Shown: positions 27,260 to 36,956 of the stretch, one piece after another
Layout: every line of letters starts with the position of its first letter
Numbering within the stretch: the first letter of the stretch is position 1
Origin: Scytolyngbya sp. HA4215-MV1
GTDB lineage: Bacteria > Cyanobacteriota > Cyanobacteriia > Leptolyngbyales > Leptolyngbyaceae
DNA: 64,000 nucleotides
Direction of reading: 5' to 3'
Assembly (NCBI GenBank): GCA_019359045.1
Contig: JAHHIA010000002.1
Coordinates: forward strand, 180,401-244,400
Notes under the pieces: model-generated
Told to the model about the DNA's origin: nothing
Seen by the model: the letters and a program-made list of their open reading frames with translations, nothing else
Database searches by the model: none
Translations under genes and position numbers: made by a program

Positions 27260-29080
27260 GTGAGAGATCAAATATCGAGTGCTGTACAAAAGCGAGTACA
27301 GCAGTTTTTGTTAACCAGTCCCCTGGTTTTAGTGACCGTGCTGGTTTATACCAGTCCTGTCCAAGCCGTTGACGCCCAAACGGTTGAGCCTGAAACGATT
27401 GATACCCAAGCCCTGGTTGAACCAGACTTGTTGCAGGCTGTCGCGATCCCTAATCAAACAACCGCAGCATCTCCGGTGGCGCTGGCTCCAGTCATGCCCG
27501 ACGTGCCAGCCGTTTCTGTGTCATCTGGTGCGATGGCTACTAATGCCGTTGAGCCGACGGTTGAGTCAAATGATACAGATCTTAAAGCAGTTGCAGCTGC
27601 ACCCAGTGACATGGCAAGTGACATGGCGCAGGTCACCTCAGTTTCGCAACTCTCAGATGTACAACCCACCGATTGGGCATTTCAGGCGCTTCAGTCGTTG
27701 GTAGAACGCTATGGTTGCATCGCGGGCTATCCCGATGGCACCTTTAAAGGCAATCGTGCCCTGACTCGCTATGAGTTTGCGGCTGGGTTAAATGCCTGTC
27801 TCGATCGCGTCAATGAACTGATCGCTGCAGGAACCACGGGATTGGCAACCAAAGAAGACCTGGCAACACTGCAAAAGTTGCAAGAAGAATTTGCCGCAGA
27901 ATTGGCAACCTTGCGAGGGCGCGTGGATGCTCTGGAAGCAAGAACCACCGAGTTGGAAAAGAACCAGTTTTCCACCACCACCAAACTGACGGGAGAAGTC
28001 ATTTTTGGCTTAGCCGATGCCTTTGGGGATGGTATTGATGCGGAAGCCGTTCTCCACGATCGCGTTCGCCTCAATTTCTTGACTAGCTTCACTGGCAAAG
28101 ATCGATTGAGAACCCGTCTGCAAGCAGGTAATGTCGGCAATACTTTCCAGACTGCCACCAACACCAACGAAGGACGCTTTAGCTACGATGGCTCCACTGA
28201 CAACAACTTCGTGCTGGATATTCTAGATTATCGGTTCCCGATCGGCAATAACCTTGCTGTCACGGTCTTTGGTGCCAATGCCCTGCATCACTACTACGCC
28301 GATACAGTCAACCCCTATTTTGAAGGCTTTGGTGGTGGTAGTGGTGCTCTTTCTCGTTTCGGTGAACGAAACCCCATCTATCGCATTGGGCCCCTCGGCG
28401 CAGGGGTTGGCGTCAATCTTAAACTGAGCAATTCACTCAAAATTGATTTGGGCTATCTTGCCAATGAAGCCAATCAACCCAGTCAGGGAGAAGGCTTACT
28501 CAACGGCAACTATTCTGCTTTAGCACAGTTAGTTTTCCAACCTAGCAAGAGTTTGAAACTGGGCTTTACCTATGTCAACGCTTATGACGGCACTTCTCCT
28601 GCCAATCGTCGGTTTACCTTTGGTGGGACTGGCACCAACTTTGCCAACCGGCCCTGGTTACCTGCAGCATTGCCACCCACCCCTGTTTCTAGCAATTCTT
28701 ATGGCATTGAAGCCTCATTTAAATTGGGCGCTAAATTTGCGATCGGTGGCTGGATCGGTTTAACCGAAGCCCGCTTGATTGGTAAAGGGGATGCTGAAAT
28801 CTGGAACTATGCAGTGACCCTTGCCTTCCCCGATTTGGGTAAAAAGGGCAACTTGGGCGGCATTATCATCGGTGCTGAACCTTACCTGACCAGTCTGAAC
28901 GTGCCGGGCGATCCTAACTTTGCAGACGATATTCCCTTCCATATCGAAGGGTTCTACAAATACGCCTTGACGAAGAATATTTCGATTACGCCGGGATTGA
29001 TCTGGTTAACGGCTCCCAACCAGAGCAACAACAACGACGACATCTTCATTGGCACGATTCGCACCACTTTTACTTTCTAA
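27260..29080 (+). CDS. SLH-domain OprB-type outer-membrane porin (iron uptake porin family)
   Basis: A 606-residue cyanobacterial porin. The GTG at 27260 is preferred because GGAGA lies eight bases upstream; translation from 27188 lacks this. Signal peptide about residues 1-36 (LVLVTVLVYTSPVQA cut). An acidic Pro/Ala/Thr linker follows, then one SLH domain (SDVQPTDWAFQALQSLVERY, GYPDGTFKGNRALTRYEFAA), a coiled coil (LATLQKLQEEFAAELATLRG) and an OprB beta-barrel to the C-terminal aromatic residue (RTTFTF). The SLH part grips the peptidoglycan-linked polymer. Such porins pass inorganic ions, including iron, in several species. Confidence 0.93.
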   Translation: MRDQISSAVQKRVQQFLLTSPLVLVTVLVYTSPVQAVDAQTVEPETIDTQALVEPDLLQAVAIPNQTTAASPVALAPVMPDVPAVSVSSGAMATNAVEPTVESNDTDLKAVAAAPSDMASDMAQVTSVSQLSDVQPTDWAFQALQSLVERYGCIAGYPDGTFKGNRALTRYEFAAGLNACLDRVNELIAAGTTGLATKEDLATLQKLQEEFAAELATLRGRVDALEARTTELEKNQFSTTTKLTGEVIFGLADAFGDGIDAEAVLHDRVRLNFLTSFTGKDRLRTRLQAGNVGNTFQTATNTNEGRFSYDGSTDNNFVLDILDYRFPIGNNLAVTVFGANALHHYYADTVNPYFEGFGGGSGALSRFGERNPIYRIGPLGAGVGVNLKLSNSLKIDLGYLANEANQPSQGEGLLNGNYSALAQLVFQPSKSLKLGFTYVNAYDGTSPANRRFTFGGTGTNFANRPWLPAALPPTPVSSNSYGIEASFKLGAKFAIGGWIGLTEARLIGKGDAEIWNYAVTLAFPDLGKKGNLGGIIIGAEPYLTSLNVPGDPNFADDIPFHIEGFYKYALTKNISITPGLIWLTAPNQSNNNDDIFIGTIRTTFTF

Positions 29081-29113
29081 AATCACGTGTCTGAATCGAT
29101 GGGAGGATTAAGA

Positions 29114-29175
29114 ATGCGGGGACGTGGAGATCTCATGGAACTGACTAGTTCTCCGCGTCTCTCCCCTCCCCGCAT
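29114..29175. terminator. Imperfect hairpin between convergent porin and SDR genes
   Basis: ATGCGGGGA (29114-29122) pairs with TCCCCGCAT (29167-29175), with further partial pairing inside (GGAGATCTC region against the CGTCTCTC region). It lies between two convergent genes, consistent with a shared terminator, but no long T run follows, so this call is tentative. Confidence 0.45.
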
Positions 29176-29203
29176 CGATCTTGATAATTCAGATGCGCTC
29201 AAG

Positions 29204-29899
29204 CTAGGCGTTGCCATACACGGGTATAGCAGCTCCCCTCACATCCTGCGCCGCTTCAGAAGCGAGAAAACAGATCGTTTGGGCAAGCGATTCTGGTTTC
29301 ACCCACTGAGCGGCGTTTTCTGCGCCCATGGCTGCCCGGTTAACAGAGGTGTCAATGACGCTGGGTAAAACCACGTTGGCAGTGATGTTGGTGCCTTTGG
29401 TTTCGTCTGCGATCGCCTGGGTTAACGCCACCACTCCTGCTTTAGAGGCACAATAAGCGGCCAGTTGCCCGCCCGGTTGCACGGCTCCGCGTGACCCGAT
29501 CGTGACAATGCGCCCATAGCCATGCTCCAGCATTTTTCTCAAACTATGCTTACAGGCTAAAAATGTCGTCTCCAGATTGAGCTGAAAGTCTCGTTGCCAC
29601 TCTGCCAGGCTATATTCGTGAGTTTTTCCCATGGCAAATCCTCCAACCAGATGAATCAGCACATCCACTCGCCCCATAGTGTTGACCAGCCGCTCCACAT
29701 CCGCTTCCTGAGTTAAATTCGCTGCATGGAACTGAATTCTGGCAAAATCCGCAGGGACTAAAAATCCTTTCATCCGCTCAACTTCAGCGGCATGGTAGTA
29801 AGGAATCGTGATTTCTGCCCCTCTGGCTAGCACCATCGGCGTTACGCCCAAGCCCAAGCCCCCCGTTCCTCCCGTCAGTAGCACTCTTTTTCCTTTCAT
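29204..29899 (-). CDS. Short-chain dehydrogenase/reductase
   Basis: A 231-residue classical SDR. The cofactor loop LLTGGTGGLGLGV is near residues 7-19, the conserved strand DVLIHLVGGF follows, and the catalytic set appears as a serine in IVTIGSRGAVQP with YCASK (Tyr/Lys). The second glycine motif VLPSVIDTSVNRAAMG fits. Substrate cannot be told. The ATG at 29899 has AGGGA upstream. It stands alone and converges on the porin gene. Confidence 0.92.
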   Translation of the reverse strand: MKGKRVLLTGGTGGLGLGVTPMVLARGAEITIPYYHAAEVERMKGFLVPADFARIQFHAANLTQEADVERLVNTMGRVDVLIHLVGGFAMGKTHEYSLAEWQRDFQLNLETTFLACKHSLRKMLEHGYGRIVTIGSRGAVQPGGQLAAYCASKAGVVALTQAIADETKGTNITANVVLPSVIDTSVNRAAMGAENAAQWVKPESLAQTICFLASEAAQDVRGAAIPVYGNA

Positions 29900-30263
29900 T
29901 TCCCTATCTCTCAGTTCAACAACTCAAAATGATTTGGATGGATGGAAAACCTATCAATTTAAGGGACTTGCCCAAGATGGCAGAGTTTCGGCAGGCCGAG
30001 GCAGCAGGAACCACAGCAACGTAGACGGATCGGACAAGCACTTCAATTAGGAATCCGGAACTAGATAGTGATAGCAGTCGTCCTTTTAGGGATAATCATC
30101 AGCTTATACAGAGATTGGCTGACAGTTGCTGGAAAAATAAAAGGTTTTTTAGTCCTTTATTGCTTAAAACTCTAAGATTTTCCTAAGGATTATGATTGAG
30201 GGGTGTCGTCCTCTTTGCTAGGTTACAGGCGATCGCTTTTTCTTCCCTTCACGGAATCAAGCC
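29900..30263. other. Intergenic region, nothing recognised
   Basis: About 360 bases between divergent genes, AT-rich from 30110 to 30200 (AAAAATAAAAGG and TTTAGTCCTTTATTGC). It must hold the promoters of the SDR and of the secreted protein at 30264. I see no RNA gene, repeat or family signal. Confidence 0.4.
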
Positions 30264-30782
30264 ATGCTTAAAAAAGATGTCTGTCTAGGTTCTTTACCAT
30301 CCTTCTCGAGGATGACAATATTGACTACGCTGGTGGGACTGTCGGCAACCATTTTTCCCGCCCAAGCTGACTCGGTGGTGATTGTGGATGGCAATGTCTA
30401 CATCCAATCAGGACGATCGCATGTTCATCGAACCCGCAGTGAAAATAGCAATGTCCCGGTTTACCGTAGCCCTAACGATATTCCCAATGGGGAGGCAGGC
30501 TACTCACGTTCTTATAATTCACCCAATGCTTATCCTTACAACCTGAACAATGGAGGCTGTTATTCTGGCTATTGTGCCCCCATCATTCGAGTGCAGGTCA
30601 GAACCATTCCCTTTGAGGGTGAACATCAAAAGGTTGATCATTCCATCCTGGTCAATCCAACCATTATTAATTCTGAAATTCAAAATTCGACTCTGATTAA
30701 TCCGGTAATTATCGATTCGTCAGGGTATGTTGACGGTTCAACCCAGGGACAGCGGTTTTACATCATGAATGGTTCGTATTAA
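30264..30782 (+). CDS. Small exported protein, Asn/Ile-rich C-terminus
   Basis: A 172-residue protein. The N-terminus MLKKDVCLGSLPSFSRM is followed by a hydrophobic signal segment (TILTTLVGLSATIFPAQA) with cleavage after AQA. The mature part is Ser/Tyr/Asn-rich with two Cys in GGCYSGYCAP that could form a disulphide. The end has a repeat-like beta pattern (ILVNPTIINSEIQNSTLINP), suggestive of a short beta-solenoid. I do not know the family. No neighbour clarifies its role. Confidence 0.75.
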   Translation: MLKKDVCLGSLPSFSRMTILTTLVGLSATIFPAQADSVVIVDGNVYIQSGRSHVHRTRSENSNVPVYRSPNDIPNGEAGYSRSYNSPNAYPYNLNNGGCYSGYCAPIIRVQVRTIPFEGEHQKVDHSILVNPTIINSEIQNSTLINPVIIDSSGYVDGSTQGQRFYIMNGSY

Positions 30783-30809
30783 GTCGAGAGAACTTCCACT
30801 TGCACCTCA

Positions 30810-31703
30810 TCAAGCGATGAATTCGGATGCCACAATCATGGAACCAATTCCAGCATCTGTGAAGATTTCTAGCAGTAGTGCATGGGGAATGCGCCCATCA
30901 ATAATGTGAGCAGCCCGTACGCCTTGCGCCAGCGATCGCACACAACAGTTCACCTTAGGGATCATGCCGCCTGAAACGATCCCAGATTCGATTAACTTAC
31001 GGGCTTCTTGAATATCCAACTTGGGGATCAAGGTAGAGAGATCTTTGAAATCCTTAAGAATGCCTGACGTATCAGTCAGCAAAATCATTTTTTCTGCACC
31101 GAGGGCGGCTGCCAGTTCACCTGCCACTGTATCCGCATTGATGTTGTAAGCTTGACCCATTTCGTCCGCTGCCACACTGGAGACCACCGGAATGTGTCCA
31201 TTTTTAACCAGAGACTCCAGAATTTGGGTGTTGACACTGCTCACCTCACCGACAAACCCAACATCTCGCTGATCTGCTGGACGCGCTTTGATCAGACTGG
31301 CATCTTTGCCACACAACCCAACCGCTGAACCGCCCGCTTGATTGATTAAAGAGACGATTTCTTTATTTACTCTTCCGACTAAAACCATTTCCACCACATC
31401 CATGGTGGCAGCATCTGTTACACGCAAGCCATTTTTGAATTGCGGCTCAATTCCCAATTTGTCCAGCCAGGTATTGATTTCTGGACCTCCCCCATGCACC
31501 ACGACGGGTCTCAGCCCAACACAAGACATAAAAACAATGTCCCGAATAACCTTTTCTTTGAGTGCAGCTTCTTTCATGGCTGCTCCTCCGTATTTGACAA
31601 CGATGGTGCGTCCAGCAAATTGCTGGATGTAGGGGAGCGCTTCACTCAAAACGCGGACGCGCGTGGCTTCGGCTTTACGAATGTATTCAGTGTCGTTGAG
31701 CAT
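30810..31703 (-). CDS. argB: N-acetylglutamate kinase
   Basis: Second step of arginine synthesis: phosphorylates N-acetyl-L-glutamate. The 297-residue protein has the amino-acid kinase fold: [18 protein letters not shown], then [48 protein letters not shown] and the lysine-containing [15 protein letters not shown]. The N-terminal helix ([17 protein letters not shown]) marks the arginine-inhibited, PII-controlled hexameric class, so binding by the PII nitrogen sensor is expected from known biology. It lies 109 bases downstream of aroK on the same strand. Confidence 0.98.
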   Translation of the reverse strand: MLNDTEYIRKAEATRVRVLSEALPYIQQFAGRTIVVKYGGAAMKEAALKEKVIRDIVFMSCVGLRPVVVHGGGPEINTWLDKLGIEPQFKNGLRVTDAATMDVVEMVLVGRVNKEIVSLINQAGGSAVGLCGKDASLIKARPADQRDVGFVGEVSSVNTQILESLVKNGHIPVVSSVAADEMGQAYNINADTVAGELAAALGAEKMILLTDTSGILKDFKDLSTLIPKLDIQEARKLIESGIVSGGMIPKVNCCVRSLAQGVRAAHIIDGRIPHALLLEIFTDAGIGSMIVASEFIA

Positions 31704-31812
31704 GCTGGCAGGTTGAACAAAATGAATTGGATCTAGTCTAGGGGAGGCTGTCTATCTCGTCAGCCTGTGAGTTAACAGATGAAGACAAACATGACCGAAT
31801 TTCATGCCAAAC

Positions 31813-32370
31813 CTAATTCCATTCTGGGATCGGTTGGCGTGGCTTGATGACTTGGGCGATCGCTGCCATTGTTTGGGTGGCAACTTGCTGAGGTGAATTT
31901 TGGGGATCAATCGCGACTCGTACATCTGCCTGGGCATAAAGTGCGTGTCGTTCTTGCCAGAGATGATTCAACTTTTCTAGGGGATCAGTATCTTGTAAGA
32001 GCGGACGAGTGGCATCTTGGCTCAAACGCGCATAGAGTTGCTCGACGGGCACATCTAACCACACCACTACCCCGTGTTGCAAATAGCTCCAATTCTCGCG
32101 TTGAACTACGATGCCGCCACCGGTCGCGATCGCCAAATGGGTATAGGTTGACAATTCGGACAAAACTTGGCTTTCCAATTGGCGAAAGGCAACTTCTCCT
32201 GATTCGGCAAAAATTGTGCGGATAGAGCAGCCCGCCACCTGTTCTACTAGAACATCTGTATCAAAAAACTGGTAGTTCAGTTGTTGTGCCAAAATACGTC
32301 CGACTGTGGTCTTGCCACACCCCATCATGCCTATCAAGTAAAGGCTGACGCCCTGCAAAAGATCACTCAA
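31813..32370 (-). CDS. aroK: Shikimate kinase
   Basis: Fifth step of the shikimate pathway to aromatic amino acids. A 185-residue P-loop kinase with [19 protein letters not shown] (Walker A), [20 protein letters not shown] (shikimate-binding Asp), [15 protein letters not shown] (Gly-rich) and [17 protein letters not shown] accept the TTG at 32370 because GGGAGAAACG precedes it. A MITE-like repeat begins 39 bases upstream (32409), so the promoter may lie in or beyond that element. Confidence 0.96.
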   Translation of the reverse strand: MSDLLQGVSLYLIGMMGCGKTTVGRILAQQLNYQFFDTDVLVEQVAGCSIRTIFAESGEVAFRQLESQVLSELSTYTHLAIATGGGIVVQRENWSYLQHGVVVWLDVPVEQLYARLSQDATRPLLQDTDPLEKLNHLWQERHALYAQADVRVAIDPQNSPQQVATQTMAAIAQVIKPRQPIPEWN

Positions 32371-32408
32371 TCGTTTCTCCCTTCGTCTTTCCCGGGTTCA
32401 GGTTTTCT

Positions 32409-32529
32409 GATAAGTAGGTAGCCCTAATGACATTGTAAGAAAGGGGTTTGGGGGCGCAGCCCCCAAACAGGGGTTTTATCCCTCCACCCTCAAAAACATC
32501 TTCAATTTAATTTAGCCCAGCTACTTATC
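32409..32529 (-). mobile_element. MITE-like element, copy A
   Basis: A 121-base unit with imperfect terminal inverted repeats: GATAAGTAGGTAGCCCTAAT at the left end and, read from the other end, GATAAGTAGCTGGGCTAAAT (first nine bases identical). Its centre carries a strong palindrome, TTTGGGGG-CGCAG-CCCCCAAA (about 32448-32467). It is about 85 percent identical to 55804-55916 in opposite orientation and carries no gene. It sits in the 412-base spacer between aroK and the transporter at 32783. The rest of the spacer (32530-32782) shows nothing recognisable beyond presumed promoter sequence. Confidence 0.85.
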
Positions 32530-32782
32530 TGTCTTATTCGGAAGTTTGTGCGACCAGACGTTAGACTTAAAGTCATTTCAGCCTTTTTATGAGGCTCCAA
32601 TTCCGTGAAATCCATTGTCTGGTGTCGATAAGTATAAAGCCCAATTTTCTGCTTGAGTCAGAAGACTACTATTAGTCTATGTGAAGAAGCTTTACTATTT
32701 GCCAGAGAGCCAGAGCGTCTTGTTCTCCCTATACTGTTGACGTTGTTGAAACACTACCAAGCCACTGCTGCGAGTCATTAAG

Positions 32783-33859
32783 ATGCGTCTATCGCCTAAG
32801 CTGCAACGTTTTTTGATTCTAGGTTTAAGCGGACCGATCGTGGCTCTGAATGTTTGGCTGATGTCGCAAGTGTTTCGCTACTTTGAACAATTAATTACCC
32901 TGTTGACGATCGCCGCAGTCATTGCCTTCTTGCTAAACTACCCAGTTCGCTTTCTGGAGCGCATCAAAATTCGCCACAACTATTCTGTAATGGGCGTTTT
33001 GTTGATGACACTCGCCTTATTAACCATTTTGGGCTTGACCCTGGTTCCGGCTGTGGTGGATCAAATTGCACAGTTGTTGAATAAGCTGCCCGAATGGCTT
33101 CAAACGAGTCAGCAAAACCTGGAATCCATTGATACTTGGGCGAGGGCACGTCGGCTACCGCTGGATCTGACGGGTTTTAGTCTGCGAATGAATAATAGTA
33201 TTGAGAAACAGATTCAAACCCTGGCACCACAAGCGCTAGGGTTGGCTGTGGGCACAGTCAACGGGGTGTTAAATGCTTTCCTGGTTTTGGTTCTGGCATT
33301 TTACATGCTGGTGGATGGCGATCGACTCTGGCAGGGGTTAATTCTCTTGCTCCCCAACCAATCGGGAATTTTACTCAGTGAATCGCTGCGGCTGAATTTT
33401 CACAACTTTTTTATCAGTCAGATTCTGTTGGGAATTTTTATGTTTGGGATACTGACCCCGATTTTTTTATTCCTACAAGTTCCCTTTGCGCTCCTCTTCG
33501 CTTTGCTGATCGGTGTTTCTCAATTGATTCCCCTGATCGGCGCAACCTTGGCGATCGGTTTAGTGACGCTGCTGATTATGTTTCAGAACGTCTGGTTAGC
33601 GATGTGGGCAGGCTTGTTAGCTGTCGTTGTACAGCAAATCAAAGACAACTTGCTGGCTCCCAAGCTCATGGGCAACTTCACAGGACTTAACCCTCTCTGG
33701 ATCTTCATCGCATTGCTAATGGGGCTTCAGATTGCAGGATTCCTGGGAGTCTTAGTGGCTGTGCCGATCGCGGGTACTCTCAAAACGATGATCGATGCCA
33801 CTCGCAGCAAGCAGGGTTTCCCCAGCGAAAGCAGCCCTCGGCGCTCAATGGGTGAGTAG
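32783..33859 (+). CDS. AI-2E (PerM/DUF20) family membrane transporter
   Basis: A 358-residue inner-membrane protein with about seven to eight spans. The pattern is that of the PerM/TqsA group: an N-terminal pair of spans, LLNYPVRFLERIKIRHNYSV, an amphipathic central region (VDQIAQLLNKLPEWLQTSQQ), then LAFYMLVDGDRLWQGLI and the C-terminal core LIGVSQLIPLIGATLAIGL, and LAPKLMGNFTGLNPLW and GFLGVLVAVPIAGTLK. Members export small molecules or ions, and the substrate cannot be told here. Its 5' spacer contains a MITE-like element. Confidence 0.92.
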   Translation: MRLSPKLQRFLILGLSGPIVALNVWLMSQVFRYFEQLITLLTIAAVIAFLLNYPVRFLERIKIRHNYSVMGVLLMTLALLTILGLTLVPAVVDQIAQLLNKLPEWLQTSQQNLESIDTWARARRLPLDLTGFSLRMNNSIEKQIQTLAPQALGLAVGTVNGVLNAFLVLVLAFYMLVDGDRLWQGLILLLPNQSGILLSESLRLNFHNFFISQILLGIFMFGILTPIFLFLQVPFALLFALLIGVSQLIPLIGATLAIGLVTLLIMFQNVWLAMWAGLLAVVVQQIKDNLLAPKLMGNFTGLNPLWIFIALLMGLQIAGFLGVLVAVPIAGTLKTMIDATRSKQGFPSESSPRRSMGE

Positions 33860-34060
33860 GCAAAAGTGATGCGGCGATCGGTCCCAAGGCTCAGACAGCA
33901 GAAGGTCAAACTCCCGGATCGCCCTCCTCCAACTGGCTCTTTCACTTCCTTACACCCTTTCCTCTCCTATCACTGAAAGCTGACCATAGAGATGGTATTT
34001 ATAAATGGGAACATTTTTTTCGGCTCTGCTACGTTGAGCATAAATAGTTGAGGTGACCTG

Positions 34061-34426
34061 ATGAAACAAGTTAATTTTGTAATCATTTTTGTCATTTGTC
34101 TGGCGCTCGTGCTATTTGGCATCGAGAATACAGAGTCTTCAGTCATTCGTGTCACAAATGGCTTACAGGTTCAAGCCCCTCTTTCCATTGAACTGATTTT
34201 GGCAATGGGAATTGGGGCAGTATTTGCGTGGGTGTTTAGTGTGTGGACTCAGGTACAGCGGATGTTGGAGTCTCGTCAAGAAATGCAAGAACGAGATGTC
34301 CGCATTCAAGAACTGGAGCAGGATGTAGAGCGCTATAAGGTGGAATTGCAAGAGCAACAACGGTTGTTACCTGCTGCCAATTCGGTGGTGGAAGATGCAG
34401 AAACCAGCGAAGCGTTTGTTCAATAG
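34061..34426 (+). CDS. LapA-domain (DUF1049) membrane protein with coiled coil
   Basis: A 121-residue protein with two membrane helices (VIIFVICLALVLFGIEN and LILAMGIGAVFAWVFSVW) framing the typical LapA turn (NTESSVIRV), then a cytoplasmic coiled coil (MQERDVRIQELEQDVERYKV). The Enterobacteria homologue LapA works with LapB in lipopolysaccharide control. Cyanobacterial relatives are of unknown role. GAGGTG precedes the ATG. It is 12 bases from a small membrane gene and then scpA, all on the same strand. Confidence 0.87.
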   Translation: MKQVNFVIIFVICLALVLFGIENTESSVIRVTNGLQVQAPLSIELILAMGIGAVFAWVFSVWTQVQRMLESRQEMQERDVRIQELEQDVERYKVELQEQQRLLPAANSVVEDAETSEAFVQ

Positions 34427-34438
34427 TTTTTTGCGATC

Positions 34439-34663
34439 GTGCCTCCCGAAGGAGTTGATCTCCTGGAATCGGAGGCTAATCTTTTCGAAGACGCACACCC
34501 AATGCTTGTCAACTATACTGAGGATGTGAATCTGGAACTAGCGTTGTTGGCAGCTCCTGATTTGATTACTCCTTCCAACTACTGGAGTCTCTGGGTGCCT
34601 TTTGGGCTTTTGGGACTGATCTGTTTGGCAGCGATTTACTTCGTTCAGGTTAAAATCCGATGA
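34439..34663 (+). CDS. Small single-span membrane protein
   Basis: A 74-residue protein, start GTG at 34439 (an ATG at 34504 is possible but would remove the acidic N-terminus). The acidic N-terminal half (LLESEANLFEDAHPMLVNY) is followed by one C-terminal membrane helix (WVPFGLLGLICLAAIYFV) and a basic end. Its place between LapA-domain and scpA genes, with 12 and 49 base spacers, suggests one transcript. No ribosome site is obvious, which lowers confidence in the start. Family unknown to me. Confidence 0.65.
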   Translation: MPPEGVDLLESEANLFEDAHPMLVNYTEDVNLELALLAAPDLITPSNYWSLWVPFGLLGLICLAAIYFVQVKIR

Positions 34664-34712
34664 GGTTGGGTGGGTCTGTGCCCTGCAAGTTTTTTACTCA
34701 GCAATTTAGTTC

Positions 34713-35582
34713 ATGACCCTTTCCCTGGCACAGGACGCGATCTCCCTCCTTATCGACCTGGCAGAACGGGGGGAAATTGACCCCTGGGATGTGAAGGTGA
34801 TTGATGTCATCGATCGCTTCTTGCGAGAGTTGGCTCCTTTTAATGCCAAGGGTCGAGAACACTATGAAGCGAACCTGTCTCAATCGGGGCAGGCTTTTTT
34901 GTATGCCTCAATGCTGGTATTACTGAAAGCTGAAAGTCTTGCCCAGGCAGATGCCGAACCAGAGCAGGAACTGCCAGAAGATCTGGATCTGCCCGATCTA
35001 GATTATTTAGTAGAACCCCAATTGCCCCTCAACTTAGAACGACAATTGCGGCGGCGTGCTGTCGCTCCACCGCCGCCCCGTCGTCGCGTTACCCTCAAAG
35101 AACTGATTGAACAACTCCAGGTGATTGCGGCAACCCTGGAAGAAAAGGTGCCCCGTGCTCGTCCGCGTCGCCCACGTCCACAATCTAAGAACCAGGCAAT
35201 TCGCGCGATCGCCCAACTGGCACACCAGGAAAATCTCTCCGAGATGGCGATCGAGCTAGAACAATTTCTGGCAGATTATTGGACAGACAGCGCTCAAGCA
35301 CAAGCCTGGATCAATTTTGATTTGCTCATTGAACTATGGTCTCAGACTAAGCAACAAGCCCGTAATGCTGCAATTAACGATGCGGATGAGGCAGCCCTGG
35401 CAGCAGCGGAACATGCGAGAGTTCACGATCGTGTGGGTGTTTTTTGGGCACTTTTATTACTGTCGGCTCAGACCAAGGTTGAATTATCTCAGACCGAGTT
35501 TTACCAAGATCTCAGAGTCCGTGCTCTCATAGAAAAGCCTGAAACTGGGCAAACCGATCTCCCTGCGACCGCACCTGATTAA
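34713..35582 (+). CDS. scpA: Chromosome segregation and condensation protein ScpA
   Basis: The kleisin subunit of the bacterial SMC condensin. The 289-residue protein has the ScpA start: ISLLIDLAERGEIDPWDVKV, IDVIDRFLREL, and a central helix (AFLYASMLVLLKAESL), then an acidic linker and a winged-helix C-terminus (GVFWALLLLSAQTKVELSQTE). A positively charged stretch with RPRRPRPQSK lies mid-protein. It bridges SMC heads and joins ScpB. It is third in a same-strand run after two small membrane genes. scpB is not seen in the window. Confidence 0.9.
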   Translation: MTLSLAQDAISLLIDLAERGEIDPWDVKVIDVIDRFLRELAPFNAKGREHYEANLSQSGQAFLYASMLVLLKAESLAQADAEPEQELPEDLDLPDLDYLVEPQLPLNLERQLRRRAVAPPPPRRRVTLKELIEQLQVIAATLEEKVPRARPRRPRPQSKNQAIRAIAQLAHQENLSEMAIELEQFLADYWTDSAQAQAWINFDLLIELWSQTKQQARNAAINDADEAALAAAEHARVHDRVGVFWALLLLSAQTKVELSQTEFYQDLRVRALIEKPETGQTDLPATAPD

Positions 35583-35765
35583 AGGCGTTGAGAACATCTT
35601 CAGTCAGGGATACGGAATCGATACCGATCCGAATAAAAGCTCATGAACCCATCGTAAAATTTTGAATTTTGGGTCTCTGGGGAGGCAGACATCGCTAGAG
35701 GAATCGAGTTTAATGGAAGAGCATTCGCGCAACTTTAGTGGTTATGGGGTGAAGGATAAAAATTT

Positions 35766-36956
35766 ATGAAAGCCATGATCCTGGCAGCCGGTAAAGGAAC
35801 TCGTATTCGTCCGATTACTTACACGATTCCTAAACCCATGATTCCCATTATGCAAAAGCCCGTAATGGAGTTCTTACTGGAGCTTTTGCGACAGCATGGT
35901 TTCGATCAGATCATGGTTAACGTTAGCCATCTAGCCTACGAAATTGAGAGCTACTTTCGCGATGGTCAACGGTTTGGAGTACAACTCGCCTATTCCTTTG
36001 AAGGCAGAGTTGTAGATGGTGAATTAATGGGGGAAGCATTGGGTTCAGCAGGTGGTATGCGGCGAATCCAAGACTTCAGCCCTTTTTTTGACGATACGTT
36101 TGTGGTGCTGTGTGGCGACGCTTTGATTGATCTCGATCTGACTGCGGCAGTGAAGTGGCACCGAGAAAAGGGGTCGATCGCCACCGTTGTGATGAAGTCT
36201 GTTCCGCGCGAAGAAGTTTCGAGTTACGGGGTGGTGGTCACCGATGAAGAAGGGCGCATCCAAGCGTTCCAGGAAAAACCCTCAGTCGAAGAAGCCCTGA
36301 GCACAAATATCAACACAGGGATCTATATCTTTGAGCCAGAGATTTTTAAATATATTCCCTCAGGACAAGAATATGATATCGGTGGGCAACTCTTTCCTCA
36401 TTTAGTCGAGATCGGTGCTCCTTTCTACGGCATTCCAATGGAGTTTGAGTGGGTTGATATTGGTAAAGTTCCCGATTATTGGCACGCGATTCGCAGTGTG
36501 TTGTTAGGGCAGGTCAAAAACGTTGCCATTCCTGGACACGAAGTGGCTCCGGGTATCTATACCGGGCTAAATGTGGGTGTGAATTGGGATAAGGTCGAGA
36601 TTCAAGGACCTGTTTATATTGGGGGGATGACCCGCATTGAAGATGGCGCAAAAATTATTGGTCCAACGATGATTGGTCCAAATTGCTGGGTATGCAGCGG
36701 TGCCACCGTAGACAACAGCGTCATTTTTGACTATTCTCGCTTAGGTCCCGGCGTGCGCTTGGTGGATAAGTTGGTATACGGGCGCTATTGCGTAGACAAA
36801 ACAGGTGCCACGATCGATGTCCAAGCTGCCTCCCTCGATTGGTTGATTACTGACGCGCGGCAAGCAATGCCCGAAAACCCCTCTGCCGAACGCCAAGCGA
36901 TCGCAGAACTCTTGAACGTCGATGACTCTGCTCCCCCTCTCTTAGGTATCCAGTAA
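35766..36956 (+). CDS. Sugar-nucleotide pyrophosphorylase (mannose-1-P guanylyl/glucose-1-P type)
   Basis: A 396-residue nucleotidyltransferase with an N-terminal Rossmann-like domain and a left-handed beta-helix. Motifs: KAMILAAGKGTRIRP (nucleotide-binding loop with Arg), PKPMIPIMQKPVMEF, VVLCGDALIDLDL (metal Asp), SYGVVVTDEEGRI and FQEKP, INTGIYIFEPEIF. The C-terminal third (YIGGMTRIEDGAKIIG, MIGPNCWVCSGATVDNSVI) is hexapeptide-like. Such enzymes supply GDP- or NDP-sugars for capsule, S-layer glycans or lipopolysaccharide. The exact sugar cannot be fixed by eye. Confidence 0.9.
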   Translation: MKAMILAAGKGTRIRPITYTIPKPMIPIMQKPVMEFLLELLRQHGFDQIMVNVSHLAYEIESYFRDGQRFGVQLAYSFEGRVVDGELMGEALGSAGGMRRIQDFSPFFDDTFVVLCGDALIDLDLTAAVKWHREKGSIATVVMKSVPREEVSSYGVVVTDEEGRIQAFQEKPSVEEALSTNINTGIYIFEPEIFKYIPSGQEYDIGGQLFPHLVEIGAPFYGIPMEFEWVDIGKVPDYWHAIRSVLLGQVKNVAIPGHEVAPGIYTGLNVGVNWDKVEIQGPVYIGGMTRIEDGAKIIGPTMIGPNCWVCSGATVDNSVIFDYSRLGPGVRLVDKLVYGRYCVDKTGATIDVQAASLDWLITDARQAMPENPSAERQAIAELLNVDDSAPPLLGIQ

